Below, piece by piece: positions 52,156 through 60,278 of a stretch of DNA of 64,000 bases (position 1 is the first letter of the stretch; each line of letters begins with the position of its first letter). Source of the DNA: CAYVIB01 sp964451365. GTDB taxonomy: Bacteria; Pseudomonadota; Gammaproteobacteria; Pseudomonadales; Cellvibrionaceae. Made by a program: the position numbers and the translations under genes. The stretch spans positions 98,922 to 162,921 of the forward strand of contig CAYVIB010000007.1 of assembly GCA_964451365.1 (NCBI GenBank), given 5' to 3'. Under the pieces are notes generated by a model, which did no database searches, was not told the DNA's origin, and saw only the letters and a program-made list of their open reading frames with translations.

Positions 52156-53022
52156 ATGGCAAACTTCGCTTCAAAACTCGGCGCCTACGCCCGGCTGGTA
52201 CGCCTTGACCGGCCGATTGGCACTTACCTGGTGCTGTGGCCCACCCTGTGGGCATTGTGGCTGGCCGCCGGCGGTTTTCCGGATGCCGATATCCTGTTCA
52301 TTTTCGTCGCCGGCGTGGTGCTGATGCGCGCGGCCGGTTGCGCGATCAATGACTTTGCCGACAGAAAGGTGGACGGCCATGTGCGCCGCACCCGTCGCCG
52401 GCCGATGGTGACGGGCGAAGTGTCGCCCGCCGAAGCAGTGGCACTGTTCGTGGTGCTGTCTTTGGCGGCTTTTATCCTGGTGCTGTTCACCAACCAATTG
52501 ACGATTATGCTGTCCTTCGGCGGTGTGGCGCTGGCGTTTTGCTATCCGTTTATGAAGCGCTACACCCATCTGCCGCAAGTCGTGTTGGGTGCGTCGTTCG
52601 CCTGGTCCATCCCAATGGCCTTCGCCGCCCAGGCCGGCGAACTGGACCCGCAAATATGGGTGCTGTACACCGCCGTGGTGCTGTGGACCGTCTCCTACGA
52701 CACCTTTTACGCCATGGCCGACCGGGAAGACGACCTGAAAATTGGCGTGAAGTCCACGGCAATCCTGTTCGGCGAACAGGATCGAACCATCACCGGCATA
52801 TTGCAGTTTATGTTTTTTATCGCCATGGCTATCGTCGGCCAGCGCTTCGAACTCGGCCTTATCTACCAGTGCTCACTGATTATTGCCGGGGGCCTGCTGG
52901 CCTATGAGCAATACCTGATACGAAACCGCAATCCCGACGCCTGTTTCCGCGCCTTCCTGAACAACAACTGGGTGGGCATGGTCATTTTTATCGGTATCTT
53001 CCTGGATTACCAATTCGGATAG
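52156..53022 (+). CDS. ubiA: 4-hydroxybenzoate polyprenyltransferase
   Basis: The product has 288 residues with about eight or nine helices. The first Asp-rich motif is NDFADRKVD (Asn65 to Asp69), and the second is DTFYAMADREDD. It attaches the octaprenyl side chain to 4-hydroxybenzoate in ubiquinone synthesis in the inner membrane. It lies upstream of phoB-phoR, the usual order in Pseudomonas relatives, although its usual neighbour ubiC is missing. Confidence 0.95.
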   Translation: MANFASKLGAYARLVRLDRPIGTYLVLWPTLWALWLAAGGFPDADILFIFVAGVVLMRAAGCAINDFADRKVDGHVRRTRRRPMVTGEVSPAEAVALFVVLSLAAFILVLFTNQLTIMLSFGGVALAFCYPFMKRYTHLPQVVLGASFAWSIPMAFAAQAGELDPQIWVLYTAVVLWTVSYDTFYAMADREDDLKIGVKSTAILFGEQDRTITGILQFMFFIAMAIVGQRFELGLIYQCSLIIAGGLLAYEQYLIRNRNPDACFRAFLNNNWVGMVIFIGIFLDYQFG

Positions 53023-53073
53023 AAATGGACCGAAAGTACATAAATCCGCAATAAATCCAACGCAGACGCTCCG

Positions 53074-53091
53074 CTGTAATAAAATGGAAAC
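53074..53091 (+). promoter_or_regulatory. Possible Pho box upstream of phoB
   Basis: CTGTAAT, AAAA, TGGAAAC resembles two 7-base Pho half-sites separated by an A-rich 4-base spacer. The first half is good and the second poor. PhoB usually activates its own operon. Confidence 0.25.
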
Positions 53092-53162
53092 AAAAGCTTT
53101 AAATAATCTGCGTGGCTTTTAAATCAGCAACTCCTTTTTTAGCGGGCGAAGCAAGGCAACAC

Positions 53163-53867
53163 ATGGCGGATAAGACAATACTGGTAGTAGACGACGAATC
53201 ACCCATCCGCGACATGCTGCGCGTAGCGCTGGAAATGGCGGAGTACGCGGTATTGGAAGCGGCCGATGCGCAGCAGGCCCACGGCATCATCATCGACAAG
53301 CGGCCGGATCTGGTGCTACTTGACTGGATGTTGCCGGGCACCAGCGGTATTGAACTGGCCCGGCGCCTCAAGCGCGAGGAAGTCACCAGCGAAATCCCCA
53401 TCATCATGTTGACGGCCAAGGGCGAGGAGGACAACAAGGTCCAGGGCCTGAACGTGGGCGCCGACGACTACATCACCAAGCCCTTCTCGCCCCGCGAACT
53501 GGTCGCGCGCCTGAAGGCGGTACTGCGCCGCACCGATTCACTCACTTCCAGCGACCCCATCCAGGTGGACGGTTTGTGCCTGGATCCCACCAGCCACCGT
53601 GTCACCATCAACGATATTCCGGTGCAGATGGGCCCCACGGAATACCGCCTGCTGGAGTTTTTCCTCACCCACAAGGAGCGTGTCTACACCCGCAGCCAAT
53701 TGTTGGATCATGTCTGGGGCGGCAATGTCTATGTGGAAGAGCGCACGGTGGATGTCCACATCCGTCGCCTGCGCAAGGCCCTGGCCCTTGAAGGGCACGA
53801 CCGATTTATTCAAACTGTGCGTGGCGCTGGTTACCGCTTCTCGAATAAAATCGCGGTCAAATCCTAA
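53163..53867 (+). CDS. phoB: Phosphate regulon response regulator PhoB
   Basis: The product has 234 residues from the ATG at 53163, which is preceded by AAGG. The receiver domain has Asp10-Asp11, the phosphorylated Asp54 (LLDWMLPG), and Lys106 in ITKPFSP. The C-terminal winged helix has YRLLEFFLTHKERVYTR and RTVDVHIRRLRKAL. It activates Pho genes when phosphate is scarce. phoR follows after 18 bases. Confidence 0.96.
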   Translation: MADKTILVVDDESPIRDMLRVALEMAEYAVLEAADAQQAHGIIIDKRPDLVLLDWMLPGTSGIELARRLKREEVTSEIPIIMLTAKGEEDNKVQGLNVGADDYITKPFSPRELVARLKAVLRRTDSLTSSDPIQVDGLCLDPTSHRVTINDIPVQMGPTEYRLLEFFLTHKERVYTRSQLLDHVWGGNVYVEERTVDVHIRRLRKALALEGHDRFIQTVRGAGYRFSNKIAVKS

Positions 53868-53885
53868 TTCAACACAATTTACTCT

Positions 53886-55190
53886 ATGTTTCGGAGAGGA
53901 GTTACCACCGAAATCTGGTGGTTTGTTTTCTGGCTCTCGGTCGCGGCCATTGTGGGTGCCGCCGTTGGCGCCTTCACCAAAGTGATCATCGTATCGCTGG
54001 TCCTTTATATCGCCTGGATTTTTTTCAACCTGACCAAACTGGAAGCCTGGGTCATCGAAACCCGCCGACGGGGCGAGCCGGAAAACACCCTGGGCGGCAT
54101 GTGGGGCGAAATCGTGGACGATATCGTCCTGCTCGGCAACCGCTACCAAAAAGACAAATCGCGCCTGCAGGCGGTAGTAACGCGGGTGCAGGATATGACT
54201 TCCGCCCTGACCGACGGCGTTATTTTGCTCGACAAAAGAAGCCACATGGAATGGTGGAATGCCGCTGCCCACCAACTGTTCGATTTTCGCTCCGTCGATC
54301 TGGGTCACCGCCTGACCAACCTTATCCGCCATCCCAGATTCGTCTCCTATTTTGAAAAAGGCAAATATGACGAGCCGCTGGACCTTGAATCGGTAAAACA
54401 ACCGGGACAGCACCTGCAATTTCAGATACACCCTTTCGGTCAGGGCGAAAAACTGGTGATCGTGCGCGACGTGACCCGCGTTCACAAACTGGAACAGATG
54501 CGCAAGGATTTCGTCGCCAATGTCTCCCACGAACTGCGCACACCCTTAACCGTGATTCAAGGTTATCTGGAGACGCTTGCCGACAGCGGAAACCTGCCGC
54601 CGGTATGGAAAAAGGGCATCGACCAGATGCAGGGCCAGGCCCAGCGCATGACCGCACTCGTGAACGATTTGATTACGCTGACCACGCTGGAAACAGAAGA
54701 TCGGGAAATCGCGCAGGAACCAGTGGCCATCGGCAACCTTATTCGAACCATTTTTAACGACGCCAAAGTCTTGAGCGGCGACCGTGAACATATATTCGAA
54801 CTCGACGGGGATGAAAAACTGAAACTGCGCGGTAACGGGCGGGAATTGCGCAGCGCCTTTTCCAACCTGATCTTCAACGCGGTGAATTACTCGCCAAAAG
54901 GTTGCAAAATAAACGTTAAATTTCGCGAGACGGAAACAGACGTCACCGTCAGCGTTACCGACAATGGTATTGGCATAGATTCCAAACACATCCCGCGCCT
55001 GACTGAGCGTTTTTATCGCGTCGACAGCGGGCGCACCACCGCACTGGGCGGCACCGGCCTCGGCCTGGCGATTGTTAAACATGTATTGTTGCGACACGAC
55101 GCCGACCTGAAAATATCCAGCAAATTGAACATGGGAAGCACATTTTCCTGCCATTTCCCAAAACAGCGGCTGATTAAAACAGCGGTTTAG
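53886..55190 (+). CDS. phoR: Phosphate regulon sensor histidine kinase PhoR
   Basis: The product has 434 residues. Two N-terminal helices (about 11-48) are followed by a PAS-like region (about 95-195) and the kinase core. His215 lies in VANVSHELRTPL, and the N box is SAFSNLIFNAVNYSP. VTDNGIGI and GGTGLGLAIVKHV form the ATP-binding G boxes. It phosphorylates and dephosphorylates PhoB in response to the Pst/PhoU state. It is in an operon with phoB. Confidence 0.96.
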   Translation: MFRRGVTTEIWWFVFWLSVAAIVGAAVGAFTKVIIVSLVLYIAWIFFNLTKLEAWVIETRRRGEPENTLGGMWGEIVDDIVLLGNRYQKDKSRLQAVVTRVQDMTSALTDGVILLDKRSHMEWWNAAAHQLFDFRSVDLGHRLTNLIRHPRFVSYFEKGKYDEPLDLESVKQPGQHLQFQIHPFGQGEKLVIVRDVTRVHKLEQMRKDFVANVSHELRTPLTVIQGYLETLADSGNLPPVWKKGIDQMQGQAQRMTALVNDLITLTTLETEDREIAQEPVAIGNLIRTIFNDAKVLSGDREHIFELDGDEKLKLRGNGRELRSAFSNLIFNAVNYSPKGCKINVKFRETETDVTVSVTDNGIGIDSKHIPRLTERFYRVDSGRTTALGGTGLGLAIVKHVLLRHDADLKISSKLNMGSTFSCHFPKQRLIKTAV

Positions 55191-55228
55191 GGTACGCTGG
55201 GCGGAAAATTCTCCGCCGCGTTTTTGCC

Positions 55229-56401
55229 GTGAAATCCCGATTCCTGAATTCCATTTTTGACATCGAAGAAAGCGCCTGGGATCAACTCTGGGCAACGGAT
55301 TACCCGTTTATCCAGCACCGTTTCCTGGCCGCGCTGGAATCCACCGGCTGCACAACCAGGGAATCGGGCTGGCAGCCTTCGCACCTGATTGTGCAGGACG
55401 GCGACACACCCGTTGCCGCCATGCCCCTCTACCAAAAATTTCATTCCTACGGCGAATACGTTTTCGACTGGGGCTGGGCCGACGCTTACCGGCAAACGGG
55501 ATTGCCTTATTACCCGAAACTCCTGAGCGCCGTTCCGTTTACACCCGCCACGGGGCCACGAGTCGGTTTTGAAAAAAAAGTAAGTGATAAAAAAGAAATA
55601 TTCTCACTTATTTTTTCAGCCGTAAAAGATTACCTGAATACAATTGAAGGCTCGGGTGTACATATACTTTTTCCCGATGCCGAAAATCGAAATTCCCTCG
55701 AGCATTTGCCATTGGCGGAACGTCAGGGTTATCAGTTCCACTGGTTCAACAATCACTTTTCCTCCTTTGATGATTTTTTGTCGACATTTAATTCCCGCAA
55801 GCGCAAAACATTAAAGCGCGAACGCAGCAAAGTGGCGGAACAGAACGTGGTAATTGAAATGAAACCGGCAAGGGATTTGACCGAAAAAGACTGGGAGACT
55901 TTTTATACCCTCTACCACCTCACTTATATAAAGCGCAGTGGCAGCTATGGTTATCTCACCCGGGAATTTTTTGCCGAAGTGGCTCGCGCTTTTCCCGATC
56001 AACTTCTGCTTGCGCGCGCGTTTCTCAATGGCGAGATGATCGCCGGCGCGCTTTATTTTCGCGACAGTAAAACCCTCTACGGCCGTTACTGGGGCAGCCG
56101 GGTGGAACTCGACGGCCTGCATTTTGAAGCCTGCTACTACCAGGGAATTGAATACGCAATTCAGCAAGGGCTGGAGCGATTCGACCCCGGCGCGCAGGGT
56201 GAGCACAAAATTCAGCGCGGGTTCACGCCCGTCAAAACCTGTTCCTATCACTGGCTTGCGCATGCGGGTTTTAATGCGGCGGTGAAGGATTTTGTCCGGA
56301 AGGAGCGGCATCATGTGGACGCTTACATAAAAGATGCGCGCGGTTACCTGCCGTTCAAGGAAGGCACGCCGCTCGTCAACCAAAACACATTGCTGGCGTA
56401 G
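55229..56401 (+). CDS. FemAB-like GNAT acyltransferase (DUF482/peptidogalycan type)
   Basis: The product has 390 residues. Key stretches are FDWGWADAYRQTGLPYYPKL, FSSFDDFLSTFNSRKRKTLK and RYWGSRVELDGLHFEACYYQ, plus FDPGAQGEHKIQRGF near the end. These are typical of the FemAB-like family once named peptidogalycan biosynthesis or recognition proteins. Acyl transfer is expected, but the substrate is not known. It follows phoR by about 38 bases. Its stop codon TAG lies in a GTAGGCGAACC sequence that looks like the edge of the repeat element downstream. Confidence 0.88.
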   Translation: MKSRFLNSIFDIEESAWDQLWATDYPFIQHRFLAALESTGCTTRESGWQPSHLIVQDGDTPVAAMPLYQKFHSYGEYVFDWGWADAYRQTGLPYYPKLLSAVPFTPATGPRVGFEKKVSDKKEIFSLIFSAVKDYLNTIEGSGVHILFPDAENRNSLEHLPLAERQGYQFHWFNNHFSSFDDFLSTFNSRKRKTLKRERSKVAEQNVVIEMKPARDLTEKDWETFYTLYHLTYIKRSGSYGYLTREFFAEVARAFPDQLLLARAFLNGEMIAGALYFRDSKTLYGRYWGSRVELDGLHFEACYYQGIEYAIQQGLERFDPGAQGEHKIQRGFTPVKTCSYHWLAHAGFNAAVKDFVRKERHHVDAYIKDARGYLPFKEGTPLVNQNTLLA

Positions 56402-56423
56402 GCGAACCCACCTATCCGCCCTT

Positions 56424-56471
56424 GTAGGTAACCGTTGCGGTTACACTGGGCAGCCGCAAGGGCTGCCCTAC
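56424..56471. repeat. Double-hairpin element with GTAG ends, copy 1
   Basis: The 48-base element runs from GTAGG to CCTAC. Inside are two hairpins: GTAACC/GGTTAC with loop GTTGC, and GGGCAGCC/GGCTGCCC with loop GCAAG. The terminal CTA on the right is the minus-strand TAG stop of the LysR gene. It separates convergent genes and can act as a terminator. Confidence 0.75.
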
Positions 56472-57367
56472 GGGCGCGAACTATTATTACGGAAATGCTC
56501 GACAATAATCGTCGCCAATGCCTCCGCCGCCGGGCCGGCATGGTGCTGCGCGGTCTTCACCAGGTACAGCGGGATATCGCGCTCTGCGCCGGAAGCCATT
56601 GCTAACTGCACAACCTCCCCCGACGCCAACTCTTCCCGAATCAGTTCCACCGGAATATTGGCGAAACCCAACCCCGCCTTTACCGCTTCGACACTGGAGG
56701 CAAAATGGGAGACAGTCCAGCGCTGCTCCGCGCCCAGCCAACCGGAATCGCGGTTGCGCTTGATGCCGGAGTCGCGAACGACAATCTGCCGGTAGGTTTT
56801 TAAATCCTCCACATGCAACGGCCGACCGAGTTGAGCCAGCGGGTGGGACGGATCGACCACATAACGCATATGGGCGGTTGACAGCGGGATCCCCAAAAAT
56901 CCCGGCACGATTTCGGCGCTCAACACGATGTCCGCCTGGCGGAACAAAATCGCCTCGCTGGTACCCGACATCGTCGTCTCCAGAATGCGGATGCGCGTCA
57001 CCGGGCTCTGCTCTGAAAACCGGTGCAGCGCGCAAAAAAGCGTGTCCATCGGCACCAGCGCGTCGGCCGCCAGGGTTACCTCGGTTTCCCAGCCGCTGGC
57101 GAGATAACCGGCAACCTTCTCAATCTCGCCCGCCTGGGCCAGCAGACTGCTCGCGTAACGGTACAGCAAGGTACCCGCCTCGGTCAGCACCGCCTTGCGG
57201 CCTTCCTGCTTCAGCGCCGGTGTGGGCAACTGCTCCTCCAGACGGGCAATCGTATAGCTCACGCTCGACTGGCTTTTATTCAGCACTTCGGCGGCCCTGG
57301 CGAACGAACCCTCATCCACCACCGCCTTAAATGTTGCCCATTGCTCAAGGGAAATTTTTGGAATCAT
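56468..57367 (-). CDS. LysR-family transcriptional regulator next to azoR
   Basis: The product has 299 residues from the ATG at 57367, the start that puts the helix-turn-helix (EGSFARAAEVLNKSQSSVSYTI) at the normal place. The effector domain follows (LVPMDTLFCALHRFSEQSP). It is divergent from azoR with about 120 bases between starts, the standard arrangement for a LysR regulator of its neighbour. The probable signal is a quinone, azo compound or other electrophile, by analogy only. Its stop codon is supplied by the repeat element at 56424-56471. Confidence 0.92.
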   Translation of the reverse strand: MIPKISLEQWATFKAVVDEGSFARAAEVLNKSQSSVSYTIARLEEQLPTPALKQEGRKAVLTEAGTLLYRYASSLLAQAGEIEKVAGYLASGWETEVTLAADALVPMDTLFCALHRFSEQSPVTRIRILETTMSGTSEAILFRQADIVLSAEIVPGFLGIPLSTAHMRYVVDPSHPLAQLGRPLHVEDLKTYRQIVVRDSGIKRNRDSGWLGAEQRWTVSHFASSVEAVKAGLGFANIPVELIREELASGEVVQLAMASGAERDIPLYLVKTAQHHAGPAAEALATIIVEHFRNNSSRP

Positions 57368-57387
57368 CGCCAATTCATCAGTTTTTT

Positions 57388-57411
57388 CGATAGTTAACAC
57401 CAAATATATCG
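57388..57411. promoter_or_regulatory. Inverted repeat in the LysR-azoR divergent promoter
   Basis: CGATA and TATCG are separated by 14 A/T-rich bases, within the 120-base gap between the LysR gene and azoR. It is a candidate LysR binding site. The arms are short, so the call is tentative. Confidence 0.3.
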
Positions 57412-57488
57412 TACATTTAATCAATAAATAAGGTTTATTCTACTTTTCATGGTGAACAACCCCCACAAACAATTAAAGGAGCAAAACC

Positions 57489-58076
57489 ATGAGCAAGCGC
57501 ATTCTGCATATCCAATCCAGCCTCTTCGGTGACAAAGGCGTGTCCAACACCATTGCGAAACAATTGGTGGACAAACTGGCGAAGAAAACCGGCGCCGGGG
57601 TCACCTCCCGCGATGTAAGCGGAGATGATTTCCCCCACTTCACCGCCAGTACCATCGCAGCTATCAGTGAAGGCAATGCGACACTGGCGGACCAACTGAT
57701 CCGCGAGATTCAGGAAGCCGACATTATTGTCGTCGGGGTCCCGATGTACAATTTCGGCATTCCGTCGCAGCTGAAATCCTGGTTTGACCATATCGCCCGC
57801 GCCGGCACCACATTTAAATACACGGACAAGGGTCCGATTGGACTGTTGGAAGACAAAAAGGTCTATGTAGTAACAACGCGAGGCGGCATTCATAAGGATC
57901 AGGCAACCGATATCCAGACGCCTTACATAAAAACCATGCTTGCCTTTCTCGGCATCACCGATGTGGAATTTATTTTCGCCGAGGGCTTGAATATGGGTGG
58001 CGACGCGAGAACAAAAGGTATCCAGGAGGCGGAAAGCGTTTTACAGTCCCTGGTTCAGGTGACGCAGGCGGCTTGA
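57489..58076 (+). CDS. azoR: FMN-dependent NADH:azo/quinone reductase
   Basis: The product has 195 residues with a flavodoxin-like fold. The N terminus RILHIQSSLFGDKGVSNTIA binds FMN phosphate. VPMYNFGIPSQLKSWFDHIA and VTTRGGIH are AzoR signatures. It reduces quinones and azo dyes with two electrons and protects against thiol stress. AAAGGAG precedes the ATG. It is divergent from a LysR gene and followed by a pirin after 22 bases. Confidence 0.94.
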   Translation: MSKRILHIQSSLFGDKGVSNTIAKQLVDKLAKKTGAGVTSRDVSGDDFPHFTASTIAAISEGNATLADQLIREIQEADIIVVGVPMYNFGIPSQLKSWFDHIARAGTTFKYTDKGPIGLLEDKKVYVVTTRGGIHKDQATDIQTPYIKTMLAFLGITDVEFIFAEGLNMGGDARTKGIQEAESVLQSLVQVTQAA

Positions 58077-58098
58077 GGGCCGACAATCCGGAGGCAAT

Positions 58099-58953
58099 AT
58101 GAGCAATCGAAAAGTCGTTGAACAGTTAAGAGCGCAAGCCGCTTCGGACGGCGACGGCGTCAAATTAAAAAGGGTTTTCGGTGGACCGCGTCCCGAACGC
58201 TTCGACCCGTTCCTGATGCTCGATGAGTTCGGCTCCGAGGAAGCTTCCGATTATATCGGTGGCTTCCCGCCGCACCCCCATCGCGGTTTTGAAACCGTCA
58301 CCTACATGCTGCAGGGAAAAATGGAACACCGCGATCATATGAACAACATCGGTTTACTGAACGATGGCGACGTGCAGTGGATGACGGCGGGCCGCGGTAT
58401 TATCCATTCGGAAATGCCGAGACAGACGGAAGGCCGGATGCGCGGATTCCAGCTGTGGGTGAACCTGCCGGCGGAGCGCAAGATGACGCAAGCGAAATAC
58501 CAGGATATTGCCGGGAATAAAATTCCGCACTACGAGCTGCCATTCGGAACGGTAAAAGCGATTGCCGGCAATACCACCGTCAGTGGTCACGAAATCGAAG
58601 GCTTTTTTACGGTGGAGGATACGGAAGTGCTTTACCTGGATATTCATCTGCTCGCCAACGCCGAAATCGCGGTAAATATTCCCGACGGTTTGACCAGCCT
58701 GGCGTACGTCTATGACGGAGACGCCCGTTTGAGCGAAGAAAAAGTTGCATCGCCGGCGCAAACATTAACCCGCTTTTCCGGTGATGGCGACCTGTTGATC
58801 AGCAACCCGACGGACGGCATTATCCGGCTTCTGGTGTTGGGGGGCAAACCGCTGAAGGAGCCCATCGCGCAGTACGGGCCGTTTGTGATGAATACGCCGG
58901 AGGAAGTGCAGCAGGCAATCAGGGATTATCAGGCCGGAGCGTTCACCGCGTAG
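58099..58953 (+). CDS. Pirin-family protein
   Basis: The product has 284 residues with a bicupin fold. The metal-binding motif HPHRGFETVTYMLQGKMEH is in the N-terminal cupin, followed by GDVQWMTAGRGIIHSEMP. The C-terminal pirin domain contains LLISNPTDGIIRLLVLGG. Bacterial pirins are iron proteins, some with quercetinase activity or roles in redox regulation. It probably shares a transcript with azoR. Its TAG stop lies inside a GTAGGGG repeat end. Confidence 0.92.
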   Translation: MSNRKVVEQLRAQAASDGDGVKLKRVFGGPRPERFDPFLMLDEFGSEEASDYIGGFPPHPHRGFETVTYMLQGKMEHRDHMNNIGLLNDGDVQWMTAGRGIIHSEMPRQTEGRMRGFQLWVNLPAERKMTQAKYQDIAGNKIPHYELPFGTVKAIAGNTTVSGHEIEGFFTVEDTEVLYLDIHLLANAEIAVNIPDGLTSLAYVYDGDARLSEEKVASPAQTLTRFSGDGDLLISNPTDGIIRLLVLGGKPLKEPIAQYGPFVMNTPEEVQQAIRDYQAGAFTA

Positions 58954-58998
58954 GGGGTGGGGCTTGCCCACCCGGGCGACCGCAAGGGTCGCCCCTAC
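58950..58998. repeat. Double-hairpin element with GTAG ends, copy 2
   Basis: The 49-base element runs from GTAGGGG to CCCCTAC. It has a TGGG/CCCA hairpin and a GGGCGACC/GGTCGCCC hairpin with loop GCAAG, the same loop as copy 1. The left TAG is the stop of the pirin gene, and the right CTA is the minus-strand TAG stop of the nitroreductase gene. Confidence 0.8.
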
Positions 58999-59660
58999 AG
59001 AAAGAAACGGGTGAAGCGATTTACTTCTTCGCGCGGCGTGCGGTATTGGTTAACTGGCGCACTTTCGTCTTCGTAACCCAATGCCATACCACACAACAGC
59101 GTGAAATTATCCTGGTATCCCAGTTCCTTTCGAACCAATTGCGGATACTGTCCGAGCGCCGCCTGCGGGCAGGTCGCCAAACCTTCCTCCACCGCGGCAA
59201 GCATAATGGATTGCAGGAACATGCCATAATCCATGTACGAACCGATTTCCATCACGTCCTCCAAAAAGAAAAACATCACCACCGGCGCGTCGAAAGCCCG
59301 GTAATTTGCCGCCCATTGCTCAACGCGCTTCTCCTTGTCTTCCCTGCCGATATTCACCGCTGAATAAAGCTGTAAGCCGCAGGCCTTGCGCCGGCTTTTG
59401 TAAGGCTCCTTCCATTCAACGGGATAATAGTTGTACGGCATCCTGCCCTCGCCCCTGGTGCGAAATTCATTTTCCAATTGTGCGTCCAGCCGGCGTTTTT
59501 CTTCTCCCATTACCACGGCTACATTCCAGGGTTGCGTGTTAGTGCCCGAGGGCGCATGCCGGGCGGCATGGAGAATACGAATAATGGCATCTTTTCCCAC
59601 AGGTTTGTCGAGAAAGGCGCGGACGGATTTTCGCTGTTCAAGCGCTTCGCTGACTTTCAT
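58995..59660 (-). CDS. Nitroreductase-family flavoprotein
   Basis: The product has 221 residues. EQRKSVRAFLDKPVG and ARHAPSGTNTQPW are the N-terminal FMN-binding motifs. CPQAALGQYPQLVRKELGY and CGMALGYEDESAPVN are the C-terminal ones. It reduces nitro compounds or quinones with NAD(P)H. It lies between the pirin element and the nap operon and is read away from nap. Its stop codon is part of the repeat element. Confidence 0.93.
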   Translation of the reverse strand: MKVSEALEQRKSVRAFLDKPVGKDAIIRILHAARHAPSGTNTQPWNVAVVMGEEKRRLDAQLENEFRTRGEGRMPYNYYPVEWKEPYKSRRKACGLQLYSAVNIGREDKEKRVEQWAANYRAFDAPVVMFFFLEDVMEIGSYMDYGMFLQSIMLAAVEEGLATCPQAALGQYPQLVRKELGYQDNFTLLCGMALGYEDESAPVNQYRTPREEVNRFTRFFL

Positions 59661-59709
59661 AAATTTCCTTAATCATGTATGGGTGGCGCGAAATATGTCT
59701 GGCGTTTAG

Positions 59710-59723
59710 TTGATTTAACTCAA
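59710..59723 (+). promoter_or_regulatory. FNR/ANR-like site upstream of the nap operon
   Basis: TTGATTTAACTCAA matches the FNR consensus TTGAT-N4-ATCAA with one change. It is centred about 110 bases before the napE start, which allows a class II promoter starting near 59758. Oxygen control of nitrate reductase fits. Confidence 0.5.
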
Positions 59724-59824
59724 ATTTCCATCGGTTTCTTGGTATTCCAACAATTTTTCCCCTGAAAAACCGTTATCCGGCATTTATACTTGCCAAATAA
59801 TAAAACATCGATCGTTGAGATGAC

Positions 59825-60004
59825 ATGGAAACACCAGAACAATCGTCAAACTCCCCTTCAGTTCCCGATAAAAAACAGGAGCTGAAAATGTTTCTCTTTA
59901 TCACTGTTTTCCTGTTCCCAATTCTGTCCGTGTGCGTCGTGGGTGGTTATGGCCTGTTGGTCTGGATCAGCCAGATGATTTTTGGTCCACCGACTGGAGT
60001 ATAA
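59825..60004 (+). CDS. napE: Periplasmic nitrate reductase subunit NapE
   Basis: The product has 59 residues from the ATG at 59825. A polar N terminus (METPEQSSNSPSV, then DKKQELK) is followed by one membrane helix (FLFITVFLFPILSVCVVGGY) and the end WISQMIFGPPTGV. This is the size and pattern of NapE, a small inner-membrane protein of unknown function found first in many nap operons. Its stop lies five bases before the napD start. Confidence 0.88.
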   Translation: METPEQSSNSPSVPDKKQELKMFLFITVFLFPILSVCVVGGYGLLVWISQMIFGPPTGV

Positions 60005-60008
60005 ATTC

Positions 60009-60278
60009 GTGCGGGAAGTTCATATCACTAGCTTGATAGTCCAGGTCCATCCAGCAACTGTCGCGGAAGTGGCGGAACAACTGAATGCGCAACCTGAAAT
60101 GGAAGTTGCCCATGTGGAAGCAGCGACGGGAAAAATTATTGCCGTTATCGAAGCGGATTCGCTGCGCAATATCGAGCAATATATCAACTGCATCAACGAG
60201 ATCAATGGGGTTGTTTTCACCACCATGGTTTATCAACACAGTGAATCCGATTCCGCGCTGGACGAGGTATTGGCATGA
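60009..60278 (+). CDS. napD: NapA chaperone NapD
   Basis: The product has 89 residues from the GTG at 60009, chosen for GGAG nine bases upstream, inside the end of napE. HITSLIVQVHPATVAEVAEQL and VFTTMVYQHSE are typical of NapD. It binds the twin-arginine signal of NapA during cofactor insertion in the cytoplasm. The last codons overlap the napA start by four bases. Confidence 0.92.
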   Translation: MREVHITSLIVQVHPATVAEVAEQLNAQPEMEVAHVEAATGKIIAVIEADSLRNIEQYINCINEINGVVFTTMVYQHSESDSALDEVLA

